Below, piece by piece: positions 35,801-44,313 of a DNA stretch of 64,000 bases. Every line of letters starts with the position of its first letter. Within the stretch, counting starts at the first letter, position 1. This DNA comes from Shimia haliotis (GTDB lineage: Bacteria; Pseudomonadota; Alphaproteobacteria; Rhodobacterales; Rhodobacteraceae). The notes under the pieces are model-generated. The model was not told the DNA's origin. It searched no databases and saw only the letters and a program-made list of their open reading frames with translations. The position numbers and the translations under genes are program-made. The stretch is from NCBI RefSeq assembly GCF_900114415.1, contig NZ_FOSZ01000004.1, positions 248,001-312,000 on the forward strand, in the 5' to 3' direction.

Positions 35801-37029
35801 CGCGGGGACAAGCGCCACACGTTCTTGTCATCAATGTATTTTTTGCGCCTTTTACTTATGGCGGCGCGACGGTGGTGGCGGAACAGGTTGCGCAGCGCCT
35901 GAAAGCCGAACACGGGTTTCAAGTCACAGCGATTTCAGCCACCTGTCAGGAGCACATGCCGCCATACGTGGTCATCAAGACCGAAAAAGCCGGCATCGTG
36001 AACTATGTCATCAATCTGCCGTTCCATCGTAACTATGCTGAGTCCTATGACAATCCGCAGGTCACCGAGGTGGTAGAGAGGCTTTTGCGCACGATTTCTC
36101 CCGACGTAGTGCACATGCATTGCGTGCAAGAGGTCGGCGCTGGAATCATGCCAATGATCCGGCGGCAAGGGGTGCCGATGGTTTTGTCGACGCATGATTT
36201 TTGGTGGCTGTGTGAGCGGCAGTTCATGATCCGGATGGATGGGCGCTATTGTGGGCAAGACCCGGTTCGGATTGAAAACTGTCGCGGTTGCGTGGATGAT
36301 TTTGATCGGACACGCAGCCGAGATAGTCGCCTAAAGGCCGCCGCAGCCATGGCGGATGTCATCACCTATCCCAGCGATTTTGCGCATGACTTGAGTGCGC
36401 GATCAGGATTGACTGCTAAGAGATCTATGGTGTGGCGTAACGGGGTCAAAAAACCTTCGCCACGCTTTTTTGAGAAACAGGCAAATCGCAGAGCAGCAAC
36501 CGGAGGGCGCGTGGCCTTTGGGTTTGTGGGAGGGCCGTCCCACATCAAAGGCTGGCCGTTCATTCGAAAGGCATTTGAGACGATCGAGCGGGAAGATTTT
36601 GATGGCTATCTCGTTGACGGCAGTATGGACGGCAGTTGGTGGAGCGATGTCGATCTCAAGAAACTGAAGGGGAACTGGTCTGTTTATCCTCGGTTCTCGC
36701 AGGACGAAATGGATAGGTTCTACGCCAAAATTGATGTGCTGTTGTTCATGTCCCAGTGGAAAGAAACCTTTGGTCTGACGATCCGCGAAGCACTGGCCCG
36801 CGGGATCAAAGTCATTCAAACTGACAGTGGCGGCACCACGGAGCATGCTGCTATTGAGGCCTCTGAGCTTTTGCAGATTGGTCAGGGGGCCGATCATTTA
36901 TTGCCCCACATTGTCAGGGTTCTTGAGCCGGACGGTGCCGCGCAAGAGCCGATCGACGTCACAAGTTTTTCTGATCAGGCGACCGAGATGGCGGCGTGTT
37001 TGCGGCAGGTTTTGCAGGACAACACTTAG
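35797..37029 (+). CDS. Glycosyltransferase family 4 protein
   Basis: This is a 410-residue GT-B transferase. HVLVINVFFAPFTYGGATVVAEQVA is the acceptor-side glycine-rich start, SPDVVHMHCVQEVG and STHDFWWLCERQFMI are typical of GT4 enzymes of this kind, and SQWKETFGLTIREALARGIKVI is the donor-binding E-x7-E region. Start by ATGA overlap with the previous gene. It converges on the ABC permease gene with a 4-base overlap. Confidence 0.93.
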   Translation: MTRGQAPHVLVINVFFAPFTYGGATVVAEQVAQRLKAEHGFQVTAISATCQEHMPPYVVIKTEKAGIVNYVINLPFHRNYAESYDNPQVTEVVERLLRTISPDVVHMHCVQEVGAGIMPMIRRQGVPMVLSTHDFWWLCERQFMIRMDGRYCGQDPVRIENCRGCVDDFDRTRSRDSRLKAAAAMADVITYPSDFAHDLSARSGLTAKRSMVWRNGVKKPSPRFFEKQANRRAATGGRVAFGFVGGPSHIKGWPFIRKAFETIEREDFDGYLVDGSMDGSWWSDVDLKKLKGNWSVYPRFSQDEMDRFYAKIDVLLFMSQWKETFGLTIREALARGIKVIQTDSGGTTEHAAIEASELLQIGQGADHLLPHIVRVLEPDGAAQEPIDVTSFSDQATEMAACLRQVLQDNT

Positions 37030-37823
37030 CGATACAGCAGGTCGCGAGAGTTGCGGTGCAGCAGCAGCAAACCAAGCAACAGACAACTTAGGGCGATTGT
37101 CGCGACATAGAGCGGCGAAACATAAGCCGCGTCGTAGTTGTAGTAGATGCTTCGGCGCATCATTCCGGTGACGTGGACCATGGGGTTGTACCACAGATAG
37201 TCACTGTAGGGTGGTGGAACCGCCTCGAATGTGTAGAAAACACAGGAAATAAACAGAAGAGGTCGGGTCAAAATTCCCCAGATCTGTTCCCAGAAGGGGA
37301 ACCGGAGAAACAGATAGCAGTTTAGGGTTCCGATACCGGCTCCGAGGCCCAGCAGCATTGCCCAGCCTGAGAGCATCTGGCCGATATGGATATGCGGGGA
37401 TTGGTTGTAAAAAAACATGATACAGCCCAACACGACAGCGAACACCATCACCTGAGTCAAGCCGTTGATCAGCCACCTCGCGATCAGAGCGTCCAGATAG
37501 GACACTGCTGGAAAGGCAAGCAGGGCTCGGGAGAAATCCAGCGCCTTGGCCAGTTTCCCAGCCACATCCAGAAACGCCAGCAAAGGCAGAAGACCAGATG
37601 CGTAAAACAGGGGAAAGTTGGTGCCCAGATCAGGTTTACGCAGGGCAATGGAGAAGACAATAGTCAGCAGCATCACACCGGCTGCAGGTTGCAGGATCGC
37701 CCACAAATACCCAAACGCTGTCCGACCGTAAGTGGTCGACATTTCACGCAAAACCAGAGCGATAATCGTTCTGGAGCTACGGAAGGACCGTGGTTTTTGA
37801 GCGACAAATTCAGTCTCTGACAT
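37026..37823 (-). CDS. ABC-2 type polysaccharide exporter permease (KpsM/Wzm-like)
   Basis: This is the integral membrane subunit of a capsule-type ABC exporter, 265 residues with about six membrane helices after TIIALVLREMSTTYGRTAFGYLWAIL. The PAAGVMLLTIVFSIALR and YNPMVHVTGMMRRSIYY motifs match the KpsM/CtrC group. I chose the ATG at 37823; a GTG at 37853 would add 10 residues. It is divergent from the KpsE-like and ATPase genes, with which it should form the exporter; usually permease and ATPase are adjacent on the same strand. Confidence 0.9.
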   Translation of the reverse strand: MSETEFVAQKPRSFRSSRTIIALVLREMSTTYGRTAFGYLWAILQPAAGVMLLTIVFSIALRKPDLGTNFPLFYASGLLPLLAFLDVAGKLAKALDFSRALLAFPAVSYLDALIARWLINGLTQVMVFAVVLGCIMFFYNQSPHIHIGQMLSGWAMLLGLGAGIGTLNCYLFLRFPFWEQIWGILTRPLLFISCVFYTFEAVPPPYSDYLWYNPMVHVTGMMRRSIYYNYDAAYVSPLYVATIALSCLLLGLLLLHRNSRDLLYR

Positions 37824-37966
37824 GGGTAGGAGTACTGGCTTTCTATCTGTCACGTGTTAAGCTTTGAGTAGTGTATTTTGCTTTGCGAGTAAACGAGAGA
37901 GCTGTTTTGAATACGAGCAACCCCCAGCCAAATGCGCGTGTGGCGCGAGGCAAACAGGAAACTGAT

Positions 37967-39280
37967 ATGTCCGAGAACGCCTCTGCCAAACCTGCCAGCG
38001 TCAAGAAAAACGAGACGGGTGAAAAGCGTCCGGGGCAACAGCAAACTCAACAAGGGAACGGGAACCGGAATAAGCAGCCCGGACAAGGAAATCGTGCACC
38101 CAATCAGGGGGGCAATGGAGGAAGGCAAAGGTCCGCTGCGAACAAGCCGGACAGCGTGGTTCAAACTGTTGCAGGACCTGCTCGACCCCGCCGACGTCAT
38201 GTGCGGCTCATGTTGTTTTTTCTGTTGTGGGTGGTGGTGCCGTTTGCGGTGGTCATCTGGTACCTCTATTGGGTGGCGCATGATCAATACGCCTCTTACG
38301 TAGGCTTTACTGTCCGTTCAGAGGAAGCCAGTTCCGGCTTTGAATTGCTTGGAGGCATCACGGATTTGTCGGGCAACAGTTCCGGCGACACGGATATTTT
38401 GTACAAGTTTATCAGCTCGCGTCAGATGGTAGAGGCCGCGCATAGGCAGCTGGATCTTGGGTCAATTTATGAAAACCCCGAGGATCCATATTTCGGCATG
38501 AAGCCAAACAGCACAATTGAAGAGTTGCAGGACTATTGGCAGCGGGTTGTGACTGTTTACTATGATACTCGCAGTGGTTTGCTTGAGTTGCGCGTTGTGG
38601 CGTTCACGCCTGAAGACGCGCAGAGGGTGGCACAGCTTGTCGTGCAGGAAAGCACCCGCATTATCAATGATTTGACGGCCATTGCCCGAGAAGACACAAC
38701 CCGATACGCCCGAGAAGAACTCGACCGCACGATTGAACGCCTGAAGGTAGCACGCCAAGATATCAATAAGTTCCGCGCGCGCACGCAGATCGTGGATCCT
38801 TTGGCCGATACACAAGGCCATTTGGGTCTATTGAACAATTTGCAGACACAATTGGCGACGGCTTTGATTGAACTGGATCTGGTGCGTGAAACAGCGCGAG
38901 AGGGTGATCCACGGATCACACAGGGTGAACGCAAGGTGCGGGTTATCGAAGAACGCATTGCCCAAGAAAGAAATCGCTTTGGCAGTGAGATCGAAACCGA
39001 AGACGACACCTATTCCCGACTTGTCGGTGAGTATGAAGAGTTGGCGGTGGAACTTGAGTTTGCCAACAGCAGTTACCTGTCTGCCTCGGTGGCGTATGAC
39101 GCCGCTTTGGCGGAGGCTCAGCGCAAGTCCCGGTATGTTGCGGCCTATATGAATCCAACCATGGCGGAGTCGGCGGAGTATCCGAGGCGCGCGCAGCTGA
39201 GCCTTCTTACGCTTGGGGCGTTGTTGGTGAGTTTCCTGATTTTGTGCCTTGTCTATTACGCGATGCGGGATCGGCGATGA
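37967..39280 (+). CDS. Capsule export inner-membrane protein (KpsE/CtrB-like)
   Basis: This is a 437-residue member of the polysaccharide co-polymerase/export family that spans the periplasm. It begins with about 75 low-complexity residues rich in Gln, Asn and Gly (GQQQTQQGNGNRNKQPGQGN) that should lie in the cytoplasm. A membrane helix (VRLMLFFLLWVVVPFAVVIW), a long periplasmic coiled coil (DRTIERLKVARQDINKFRARTQIVDP) and a C-terminal membrane helix follow. I start it at the ATG at 37967 with AGGA seven bases upstream; a TTG at 37907 would add 20 residues. It overlaps the ATPase gene by 4 bases. Confidence 0.9.
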   Translation: MSENASAKPASVKKNETGEKRPGQQQTQQGNGNRNKQPGQGNRAPNQGGNGGRQRSAANKPDSVVQTVAGPARPRRRHVRLMLFFLLWVVVPFAVVIWYLYWVAHDQYASYVGFTVRSEEASSGFELLGGITDLSGNSSGDTDILYKFISSRQMVEAAHRQLDLGSIYENPEDPYFGMKPNSTIEELQDYWQRVVTVYYDTRSGLLELRVVAFTPEDAQRVAQLVVQESTRIINDLTAIAREDTTRYAREELDRTIERLKVARQDINKFRARTQIVDPLADTQGHLGLLNNLQTQLATALIELDLVRETAREGDPRITQGERKVRVIEERIAQERNRFGSEIETEDDTYSRLVGEYEELAVELEFANSSYLSASVAYDAALAEAQRKSRYVAAYMNPTMAESAEYPRRAQLSLLTLGALLVSFLILCLVYYAMRDRR

Positions 39281-39963
39281 TCCGGATTGAGGACCTCTGG
39301 AAAACCTACCATATGAATGGCCGCAGTAAGGTCGTTGCGCGCAATATGAATGCGACGATGCCATCGCGCACGGCTGTGGCCTTGTTGGGCAGAAACGGTG
39401 CGGGCAAGTCCACTTTGATGCAGATGATTGCCGGAACCATGACACCGGACGACGGGCAGGTGGTGTCCAGCGGGTCGATTTCTTGGCCGGTGGGTTTTGC
39501 CGGCTGTGCGCATCCCCAACTCACCGGCCTTCAGAACACCCGGTTTGTGGCGCGTGTCTATGGTGTGGACAGCGATGAGCTTGTTGAATCCGTTAGAGAA
39601 TTCGCGGAACTTGGCCAACACTTCTACCTCCCGGTTCGCAGTTATTCCTCCGGTATGAAGTCACGTTTGGCCTTTGGGCTTTCGATGGGCATTCACTTTG
39701 ATACCTACCTTGTGGACGAGGTGACTTCGGTCGGGGATGCCACCTTCAAGCGCAAGAGTGATGAGGTTTTTCTGGAGCGGTTGCAGCACAGCGGAATGGT
39801 GATGGTGTCCCATTCGATGCAAGCGGTAAAGAGATTGTGCACTGAAGGCGCCGTGCTGGAGGACGGCAATTTGACCTACTACTCGGATATCGACGCCGCA
39901 GTGGATCACTACATGGAAATGGTCGAGAAAGACAAAGAGCGGAAGCGGCGCGGTGGTGCTTAG
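39277..39963 (+). CDS. ABC exporter ATPase (KpsT/CtrD-like)
   Basis: This is a 228-residue nucleotide-binding subunit powering polysaccharide export. Walker A is LLGRNGAGKSTLMQ, the ABC signature is YSSGMKSRLAFGLSM (a variant of LSGGQ typical of KpsT), Walker B ends TYLVDEVTSVGD, and the switch His is in VSHSMQAVKRLC. It lacks the C-terminal glycan-binding domain of Wzt, so it belongs to the capsule (KpsMTE) type. Start by ATGA overlap with the KpsE-like gene. Confidence 0.94.
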   Translation: MIRIEDLWKTYHMNGRSKVVARNMNATMPSRTAVALLGRNGAGKSTLMQMIAGTMTPDDGQVVSSGSISWPVGFAGCAHPQLTGLQNTRFVARVYGVDSDELVESVREFAELGQHFYLPVRSYSSGMKSRLAFGLSMGIHFDTYLVDEVTSVGDATFKRKSDEVFLERLQHSGMVMVSHSMQAVKRLCTEGAVLEDGNLTYYSDIDAAVDHYMEMVEKDKERKRRGGA

Positions 39964-40118
39964 TCTGATCGCCTGTTAACCGGCTGAAATTTATATGAAT
40001 TTCCTGTCGGCAAAACGTCGGTATTACGTCGGTATTGCGACGGTGCGATTTTGGTGACAGGTCTGGCAAATGCACCGCGCGTTGCGAGGGGAGCTGCTGA
40101 ACTTGCGATGCGTGAGGA
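39964..40118. other. 155-bp gap between convergent genes with a dyad and a repeat array
   Basis: The gap holds a perfect AT-rich dyad, GAAATT/AATTTC around TATATG (39986-40003), directly next to the 11-bp repeat array at 40006-40044. No T-run terminator is visible for either convergent gene. An array with a TATAAA-like box 10 bases beyond it, read on the minus strand, could be a promoter firing antisense into the ATPase gene. Confidence 0.45.
40006..40044 (-). repeat. 11-bp-period direct repeat array (ACCGAC-type x4)
   Basis: On the plus strand GTCGGC, GTCGGT, GTCGGT and GACGGT start at 40006, 40017, 40028 and 40039, exactly 11 bases apart. The reverse complement matches the array at 24941-24970, including the flanking CGCAAT and CAGGA. 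It lies between convergent genes, so it is not an ordinary promoter of a neighbour. Confidence 0.75.
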
Positions 40119-40721
40119 TCAGCGGCGGCCAAATACGGTTTGATACATGATCACGAAATCCCAGCATGTGTTGTGATTGTCGCGATAGATAATGTCGAGG
40201 GCAGCTTTGCGAGGCACGCAGGCCCGCGCATAGATCTCGTCGGTTTCCTCTGCGGTGGCACAGCGTTCCAGAAGCAGTGCTTCGTGGCGGTGATAGACCA
40301 GTGACGCCAAGCCCGTGATACCAGGGCGGGCCTTGAGAACTTCGCGGTACACTTCGGGATGTTGCTCTACATAGCGGCGCAGGGGCGGGCGGGGACCAAC
40401 AAGGGACACATGCCCCAAGAGCAGGTTCCAAAGTTGCGGTAGCTCATCAAGCCGCTTGGCGCGCAGCACGGCGCCGTTGTCAGTCACGCGCCCGTTTTTG
40501 TCGCCGCCTGTCGCCATCCCATCGTTGCTGCCGGTTTGCATGGTTCGGAATTTGACCAGACCAAAGGCCTTCTGAGGGGTTTTCATTCGTTCACTGACGA
40601 AGAAAATCGGACGCCCGTCTTTGATCAGCACACGCAGGGCGATCCACAGGATCAACGGTGACAGAACAAGGCCGAGAAACAGCGCAGAGAGAATGTCGAT
40701 CAGGCGCTTGAAAGGGGTCAT
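40119..40721 (-). CDS. Phosphoglycosyl transferase (initiating sugar transferase, PglC-like size)
   Basis: This enzyme transfers a sugar-1-phosphate to undecaprenyl phosphate, usually the first step of repeat-unit assembly. The 200-residue protein is a minimal monotopic enzyme: a hydrophobic re-entrant helix (LIDILSALFLGLVLSPLILWIA), GLVKFRTMQTG, the catalytic region LRAKRLDELPQLWNLLLG, and VSLVGPRPPLRRYVE. The ATG at 40721 has AAAGGGA six bases upstream. A run of eight G lies 27-34 bases before the start, a possible slippage site. Confidence 0.93.
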   Translation of the reverse strand: MTPFKRLIDILSALFLGLVLSPLILWIALRVLIKDGRPIFFVSERMKTPQKAFGLVKFRTMQTGSNDGMATGGDKNGRVTDNGAVLRAKRLDELPQLWNLLLGHVSLVGPRPPLRRYVEQHPEVYREVLKARPGITGLASLVYHRHEALLLERCATAEETDEIYARACVPRKAALDIIYRDNHNTCWDFVIMYQTVFGRR

Positions 40722-40747
40722 CCATGGTCCCTTTCTCGGGATTGGCA

Positions 40748-40755
40748 GGGGGGGG
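40748..40755. repeat. Eight-G homopolymer upstream of the phosphoglycosyl transferase gene
   Basis: G8 lies just upstream of the start of the phosphoglycosyl transferase gene. Such tracts can slip during replication. If translation began at the upstream in-frame GTG (40775), the tract would be inside the coding region. Confidence 0.6.
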
Positions 40756-40903
40756 CGTGTTCGCAGGTACGACACAGGTCCGGTTCATTGTGAACTTTAC
40801 CTTAGGCGAGGGTGGAGAGAAACAGGGAGATGGACCTGTAAGAGGCAGTGCTTTAACAATCACATAGCATTGGGCAACTGGCACTGAACCGTCGAATTGT
40901 CCC

Positions 40904-41893
40904 GTGAAAAGAACAAGGACGGCCGAAGTGACTTTCGAGAACGTGATTTTACATATCGGTCGCCACAAGTCCGGAACGTCCTCGCTTCAGCATTGGTTGG
41001 CGCTTAGTCGGGGGAGACTTTCTGAGGTTGGGGTCTTGTATCCGCACACCGGCGCACCAAACCGGATTGCACATCATCGCATAGCGGGTGCACTTCGGGA
41101 AAAGGCGTTTGGTGATGTGGTCCGGCTGGTTGAAGGTATCCGGCAGGAGCAAGCCGGAGAAGACACACTTCTACTGTCCAGTGAAGCCTTTCAGAACTTA
41201 GACGACATGGACGGTCTGCAATACATGTTGGCACATTTGGGTGCGCAGAAAGTGACCGTGATCTGCTATGTGCGGGAGCATTTGGATTATGCGGTTTCAG
41301 CCTATCGTCAAATGATACAGGCACAGTCCAAGTCGCCAAGTTTTTCCAAATACTGCTATCGGTTTCAGGGCATGACACCTTTCTTTGAGAGGTGGCGCTC
41401 GGTTGGGGATCTGCATCTTGCGTGGTATCACCGCGACCTTTTGAAGAACGGCGATATTATTGAGGATTTCTGCGAACGGGCTGGGTTGCCGTTTCAGGAA
41501 AGAAACCTTGAGGATCGAAATCCCTCCATTGGCGGTAATCTTCTGGTCTACAAGTTGTTTTCAAATCGGATGAAGGTTGAGGGACTGAAGTACGAAGCAT
41601 TGCGTAAACTGGCCTTGGAAGAGCCAAGTTTTCGGGCGCCGTTTTTTGTGCCGGATGAGGCCGCAGCCGAGCTTCGTGCGCAAAGTCGGTATAATGCTAC
41701 GGTTGAAGCCGAACTTGGCGCTGCGCCGGTCCGGTCGTGGGAATGCCACAAGCCGTTGCCGGATCTTGAAACGCTTGAAGGTGATTTTGACCGTATTTCA
41801 GTGGCCACCGGAACAAAATTTGATTCTGATATGCTGACCAAAGCCGGACGGTCGCATCGTGTGTTTAGCCTGACTCCGGAGCTGGCCAAGTGA
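40904..41893 (+). CDS. Sulfotransferase-like protein
   Basis: This is a 329-residue protein. ILHIGRHKSGTSSLQHWLAL is a PAPS-loop-like P-loop (Lys22) and VTVICYVREHLDYAVSAYRQ the second conserved segment. It resembles the sulfotransferase-family proteins of polysaccharide loci that begin HIGxxKTGTTxLQ. The GTG at 40904 is the likely start; a GTG at 40928 is possible. The remaining regions do not show a second domain. It begins a plus-strand series with the GT14-like and another sulfotransferase gene. Confidence 0.85.
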   Translation: MKRTRTAEVTFENVILHIGRHKSGTSSLQHWLALSRGRLSEVGVLYPHTGAPNRIAHHRIAGALREKAFGDVVRLVEGIRQEQAGEDTLLLSSEAFQNLDDMDGLQYMLAHLGAQKVTVICYVREHLDYAVSAYRQMIQAQSKSPSFSKYCYRFQGMTPFFERWRSVGDLHLAWYHRDLLKNGDIIEDFCERAGLPFQERNLEDRNPSIGGNLLVYKLFSNRMKVEGLKYEALRKLALEEPSFRAPFFVPDEAAAELRAQSRYNATVEAELGAAPVRSWECHKPLPDLETLEGDFDRISVATGTKFDSDMLTKAGRSHRVFSLTPELAK

Positions 41894-41927
41894 CTCTACA
41901 AAGCGCAATCGAGTGGGGGCGGGCCCT

Positions 41928-42872
41928 GTGACGACGTTGTTTGCCATTCAGGCCCACGGAGATATGCCTCAGATAGCGCCTTTGGTGGATGCGCTGGCAG
42001 GGCCCCGTTCGCGGTTTCTCGTGACCTTGGATAGCCCTGAGGAAACCGTGGCCCGAATTGGAAAACAGTTAAGGGCGTACAGCACATGGGATGTGGTCGA
42101 TGTGGCGCAGTCGCGACCTGTAAGTTGGGGCGGCGGGTCATTGACGCAGGCGATGTTTGACGTGCTGAAGCGTGCGATGGACATTCCGGAATGGGATTGG
42201 ATCGTGAATTTGAGCGCCCATTGCATGCCGTTGCGCTCGCCAGATCATTTAGCGCGCTTCTTGGAACGGGAGCATCGCGAAAAGGGGCGATTGGCGTTTT
42301 GCAATGCCTTTAACCTTAAGCGGGACTATGAGCCTTATGCGTGGAGTGACGCGCCGCTGGATCAAGAGCGGGCCTATGCGCGTATTGTGTTTCGCTGTGA
42401 CGCCGAAATAGCGTCAGACATTGATGCCGGTCGGTTTGATCCGGCACGGGATGTGACCCATCGGCGCAAAGTCCGCTTCATGGAAGTCGGAAAAAACCTG
42501 TTCGAAGTGCATAGGATGCGTCCGAAGGAGGCTGCGCCAGTACGTCCTCCGCGGTTTGGCCGGCAATGGGTTGCGCTGCATCGTAGTCTGGTGGACCGGA
42601 TCGTCACAGATCCGCGGACACAAACGGTATTGGACGACTTGATAACCTGCTTTATTTCGGATGAGAGCTTTTTTCAGGAACTTCTGATGACCGATTTTTT
42701 GGGCGTTTCGGATTTCGTTGCCGCGCGAAACCTGCATTTTCAGGGCGGCGGCGCGCGGCCTTTGGATGAGGCGCGTTTTCAGGACGCACTGGAATCGCCT
42801 GCGTTTTTTGCGCGCAAGGTTCCGGCAGATCAGTTTGAAGCCTATCTAAAAATTGCGAGAGACCATTGGTGA
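41928..42872 (+). CDS. GT14-like (core-2/I-branching enzyme family) glycosyltransferase
   Basis: This is a 314-residue protein. DWDWIVNLS-type sequence appears as IPEWDWIVNLSAHCMPLRSP, the hallmark block of the Branch (xylosyl/N-acetylglucosaminyl transferase) family, followed by FGRQWVALHRSLVDRIV and SDESFFQELLM, matching the conserved G-x-x-W and D-E-x-F segments. The probable start is GTG at 41928 after a G-rich ribosome site, with 41913 as alternative. Bacterial members transfer GlcNAc or xylose in surface glycans; the donor here is unknown. Confidence 0.82.
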   Translation: MTTLFAIQAHGDMPQIAPLVDALAGPRSRFLVTLDSPEETVARIGKQLRAYSTWDVVDVAQSRPVSWGGGSLTQAMFDVLKRAMDIPEWDWIVNLSAHCMPLRSPDHLARFLEREHREKGRLAFCNAFNLKRDYEPYAWSDAPLDQERAYARIVFRCDAEIASDIDAGRFDPARDVTHRRKVRFMEVGKNLFEVHRMRPKEAAPVRPPRFGRQWVALHRSLVDRIVTDPRTQTVLDDLITCFISDESFFQELLMTDFLGVSDFVAARNLHFQGGGARPLDEARFQDALESPAFFARKVPADQFEAYLKIARDHW

Positions 42873-43576
42873 TGACACCGTCGGAATTGTTCCAGAAAGC
42901 GCCGAACCGCTGGGCCTATGCTACTTGGATGGACGGGGATCGCGGGTACTTGTTTGTGGAAACACCTAAAGTGGCCTGTACCAAGGTGAAATGTACCCTT
43001 CAGGACATTTCGGGATATGCGCAGCCGCCCAATCAGACCAATATTCACTATCGCCGCAACGGGGAGTTTGTGGGCAGTGTGATGGACTATGTCGATCGTG
43101 TTGACGCCCTTTTGGCGCAAGAGAATTTTCTGAGCTTTTGTTTTGTGCGTCACCCCGAGAGCCGCATGAGGTCTGGATTTCGTGACAAGATCCAGAACTC
43201 TCCCGGCAAGTTCTGGCAGGTCTACCGTGATAGCATTCGCGCCAGATTTGGTCTGCAAGATGACGGCGACATCACCTTTGCCCACTTCGTTCGTTGGGTG
43301 CAGGAAACGCCTGATGGACAGCGTGATATTCACTGGCGGTCGCAAACAGCGCTGACAGCGCAGGGGGTTATTCCATATGACTTTATCGGACGTCAGGAGC
43401 ATTTTGCGCGGGATTTTCGCAAAGTGCTCGAGATGTTGAATGTGCCTGATGCGGCAGAGCGCGCACAGGGGCGGGAGAATTCGTCAGATGCGGCCAGTTC
43501 GCGTGAGACCCCGCCGGAGTTGGTGGCTGTGATCGAAGACATCTATGCGGTGGATTATGAGACTTTCGGGTACTGA
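42872..43576 (+). CDS. Sulfotransferase (Sulfotransfer_2 type)
   Basis: This is a 234-residue protein. The PAPS loop is GYLFVETPKVACTKVKCTLQ (Lys33) and the 3'-phosphate site is SFCFVRHPESRMRSGFRDK, close in design to the sulfotransferase at 27431. The start codon overlaps the TGA of the GT14-like gene (TGATG), so glycosyl transfer and sulfation are probably translated together. No membrane segment is seen. Confidence 0.9.
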   Translation: MTPSELFQKAPNRWAYATWMDGDRGYLFVETPKVACTKVKCTLQDISGYAQPPNQTNIHYRRNGEFVGSVMDYVDRVDALLAQENFLSFCFVRHPESRMRSGFRDKIQNSPGKFWQVYRDSIRARFGLQDDGDITFAHFVRWVQETPDGQRDIHWRSQTALTAQGVIPYDFIGRQEHFARDFRKVLEMLNVPDAAERAQGRENSSDAASSRETPPELVAVIEDIYAVDYETFGY

Positions 43577-43579
43577 CGC

Positions 43580-44290
43580 TCAGGTGCTCTGAAACCGATC
43601 CATTGCCGATTGCCACACCGCACGGTCATAGATGTTGGCTTCCAGTAAGCGACGGGTGAGATGGGGGTCTTCCTCGGATTCCGGTTTGGCTTGTGTGGTG
43701 TTGGCTTTGATGTTTTGAGCGACAAAATCCGGAAAGTGGGGAAGCATTTTGGCACGCAATCTCTGGAGGCTGCCGTTGAAGTCTTCGACCAGGCCAAGAA
43801 CGGAGAGTTGATTCATACCGAGAATGGCGCGTTCCAGTTCCGGCGCTGGGCCTGGAACCAGAGAGGCGAGGCGTCCGGTCTGGAAATTGCGACATTGCCG
43901 ATCGCCCTTGCGCGCAAGTCTGGCTTCGACGTAGCCCGCGAGATCGTGGTCCTTGGCGAGCTTGGCACCCCAGGTGTCGGCCACCTGTTTGCGTTCAAAC
44001 CGATAAGCCGAACGGATGCGGGCCACCGGATCGCGCAGCAGCATCACCGAAATGATGTCCACGTTGGGTATGCGCGGCAACGGGCCGGAACCGGTGTGGG
44101 TGGAAAACACCACGGCCTCCGGTGTGTTTTCGATCCAATCCTGCAACGGGGCGGAATTGTCCCCACCCATGGGTGGAAACTCCTGTGTGACCCAGCGGTC
44201 GCCGAAATTCTTTTGGAAAATCCGGTCTAACGATGTGCCTGCATTTTTGAATAGATGATAGTGCAGGACGATCGTGCGTTTGGTCGGCAT
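43580..44290 (-). CDS. Sulfotransferase-family protein
   Basis: This is a 236-residue protein. IVLHYHLFKNAGTSLDRIFQ is the P-loop (Lys15; KNAGTS corresponds to PK-x-AGT) and ISVMLLRDPVARIRSAYRFE the 3'-phosphate binding segment. It fits the Sulfotransfer_2 type. Start at the ATG at 44290. It is transcribed with the large glycosyltransferase upstream (23-base gap) and converges on the sulfotransferase at 42872 with a 3-base gap. Confidence 0.88.
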   Translation of the reverse strand: MPTKRTIVLHYHLFKNAGTSLDRIFQKNFGDRWVTQEFPPMGGDNSAPLQDWIENTPEAVVFSTHTGSGPLPRIPNVDIISVMLLRDPVARIRSAYRFERKQVADTWGAKLAKDHDLAGYVEARLARKGDRQCRNFQTGRLASLVPGPAPELERAILGMNQLSVLGLVEDFNGSLQRLRAKMLPHFPDFVAQNIKANTTQAKPESEEDPHLTRRLLEANIYDRAVWQSAMDRFQST

Positions 44291-44313
44291 TTGTCTTTCT
44301 GTAATCCCCAAGC

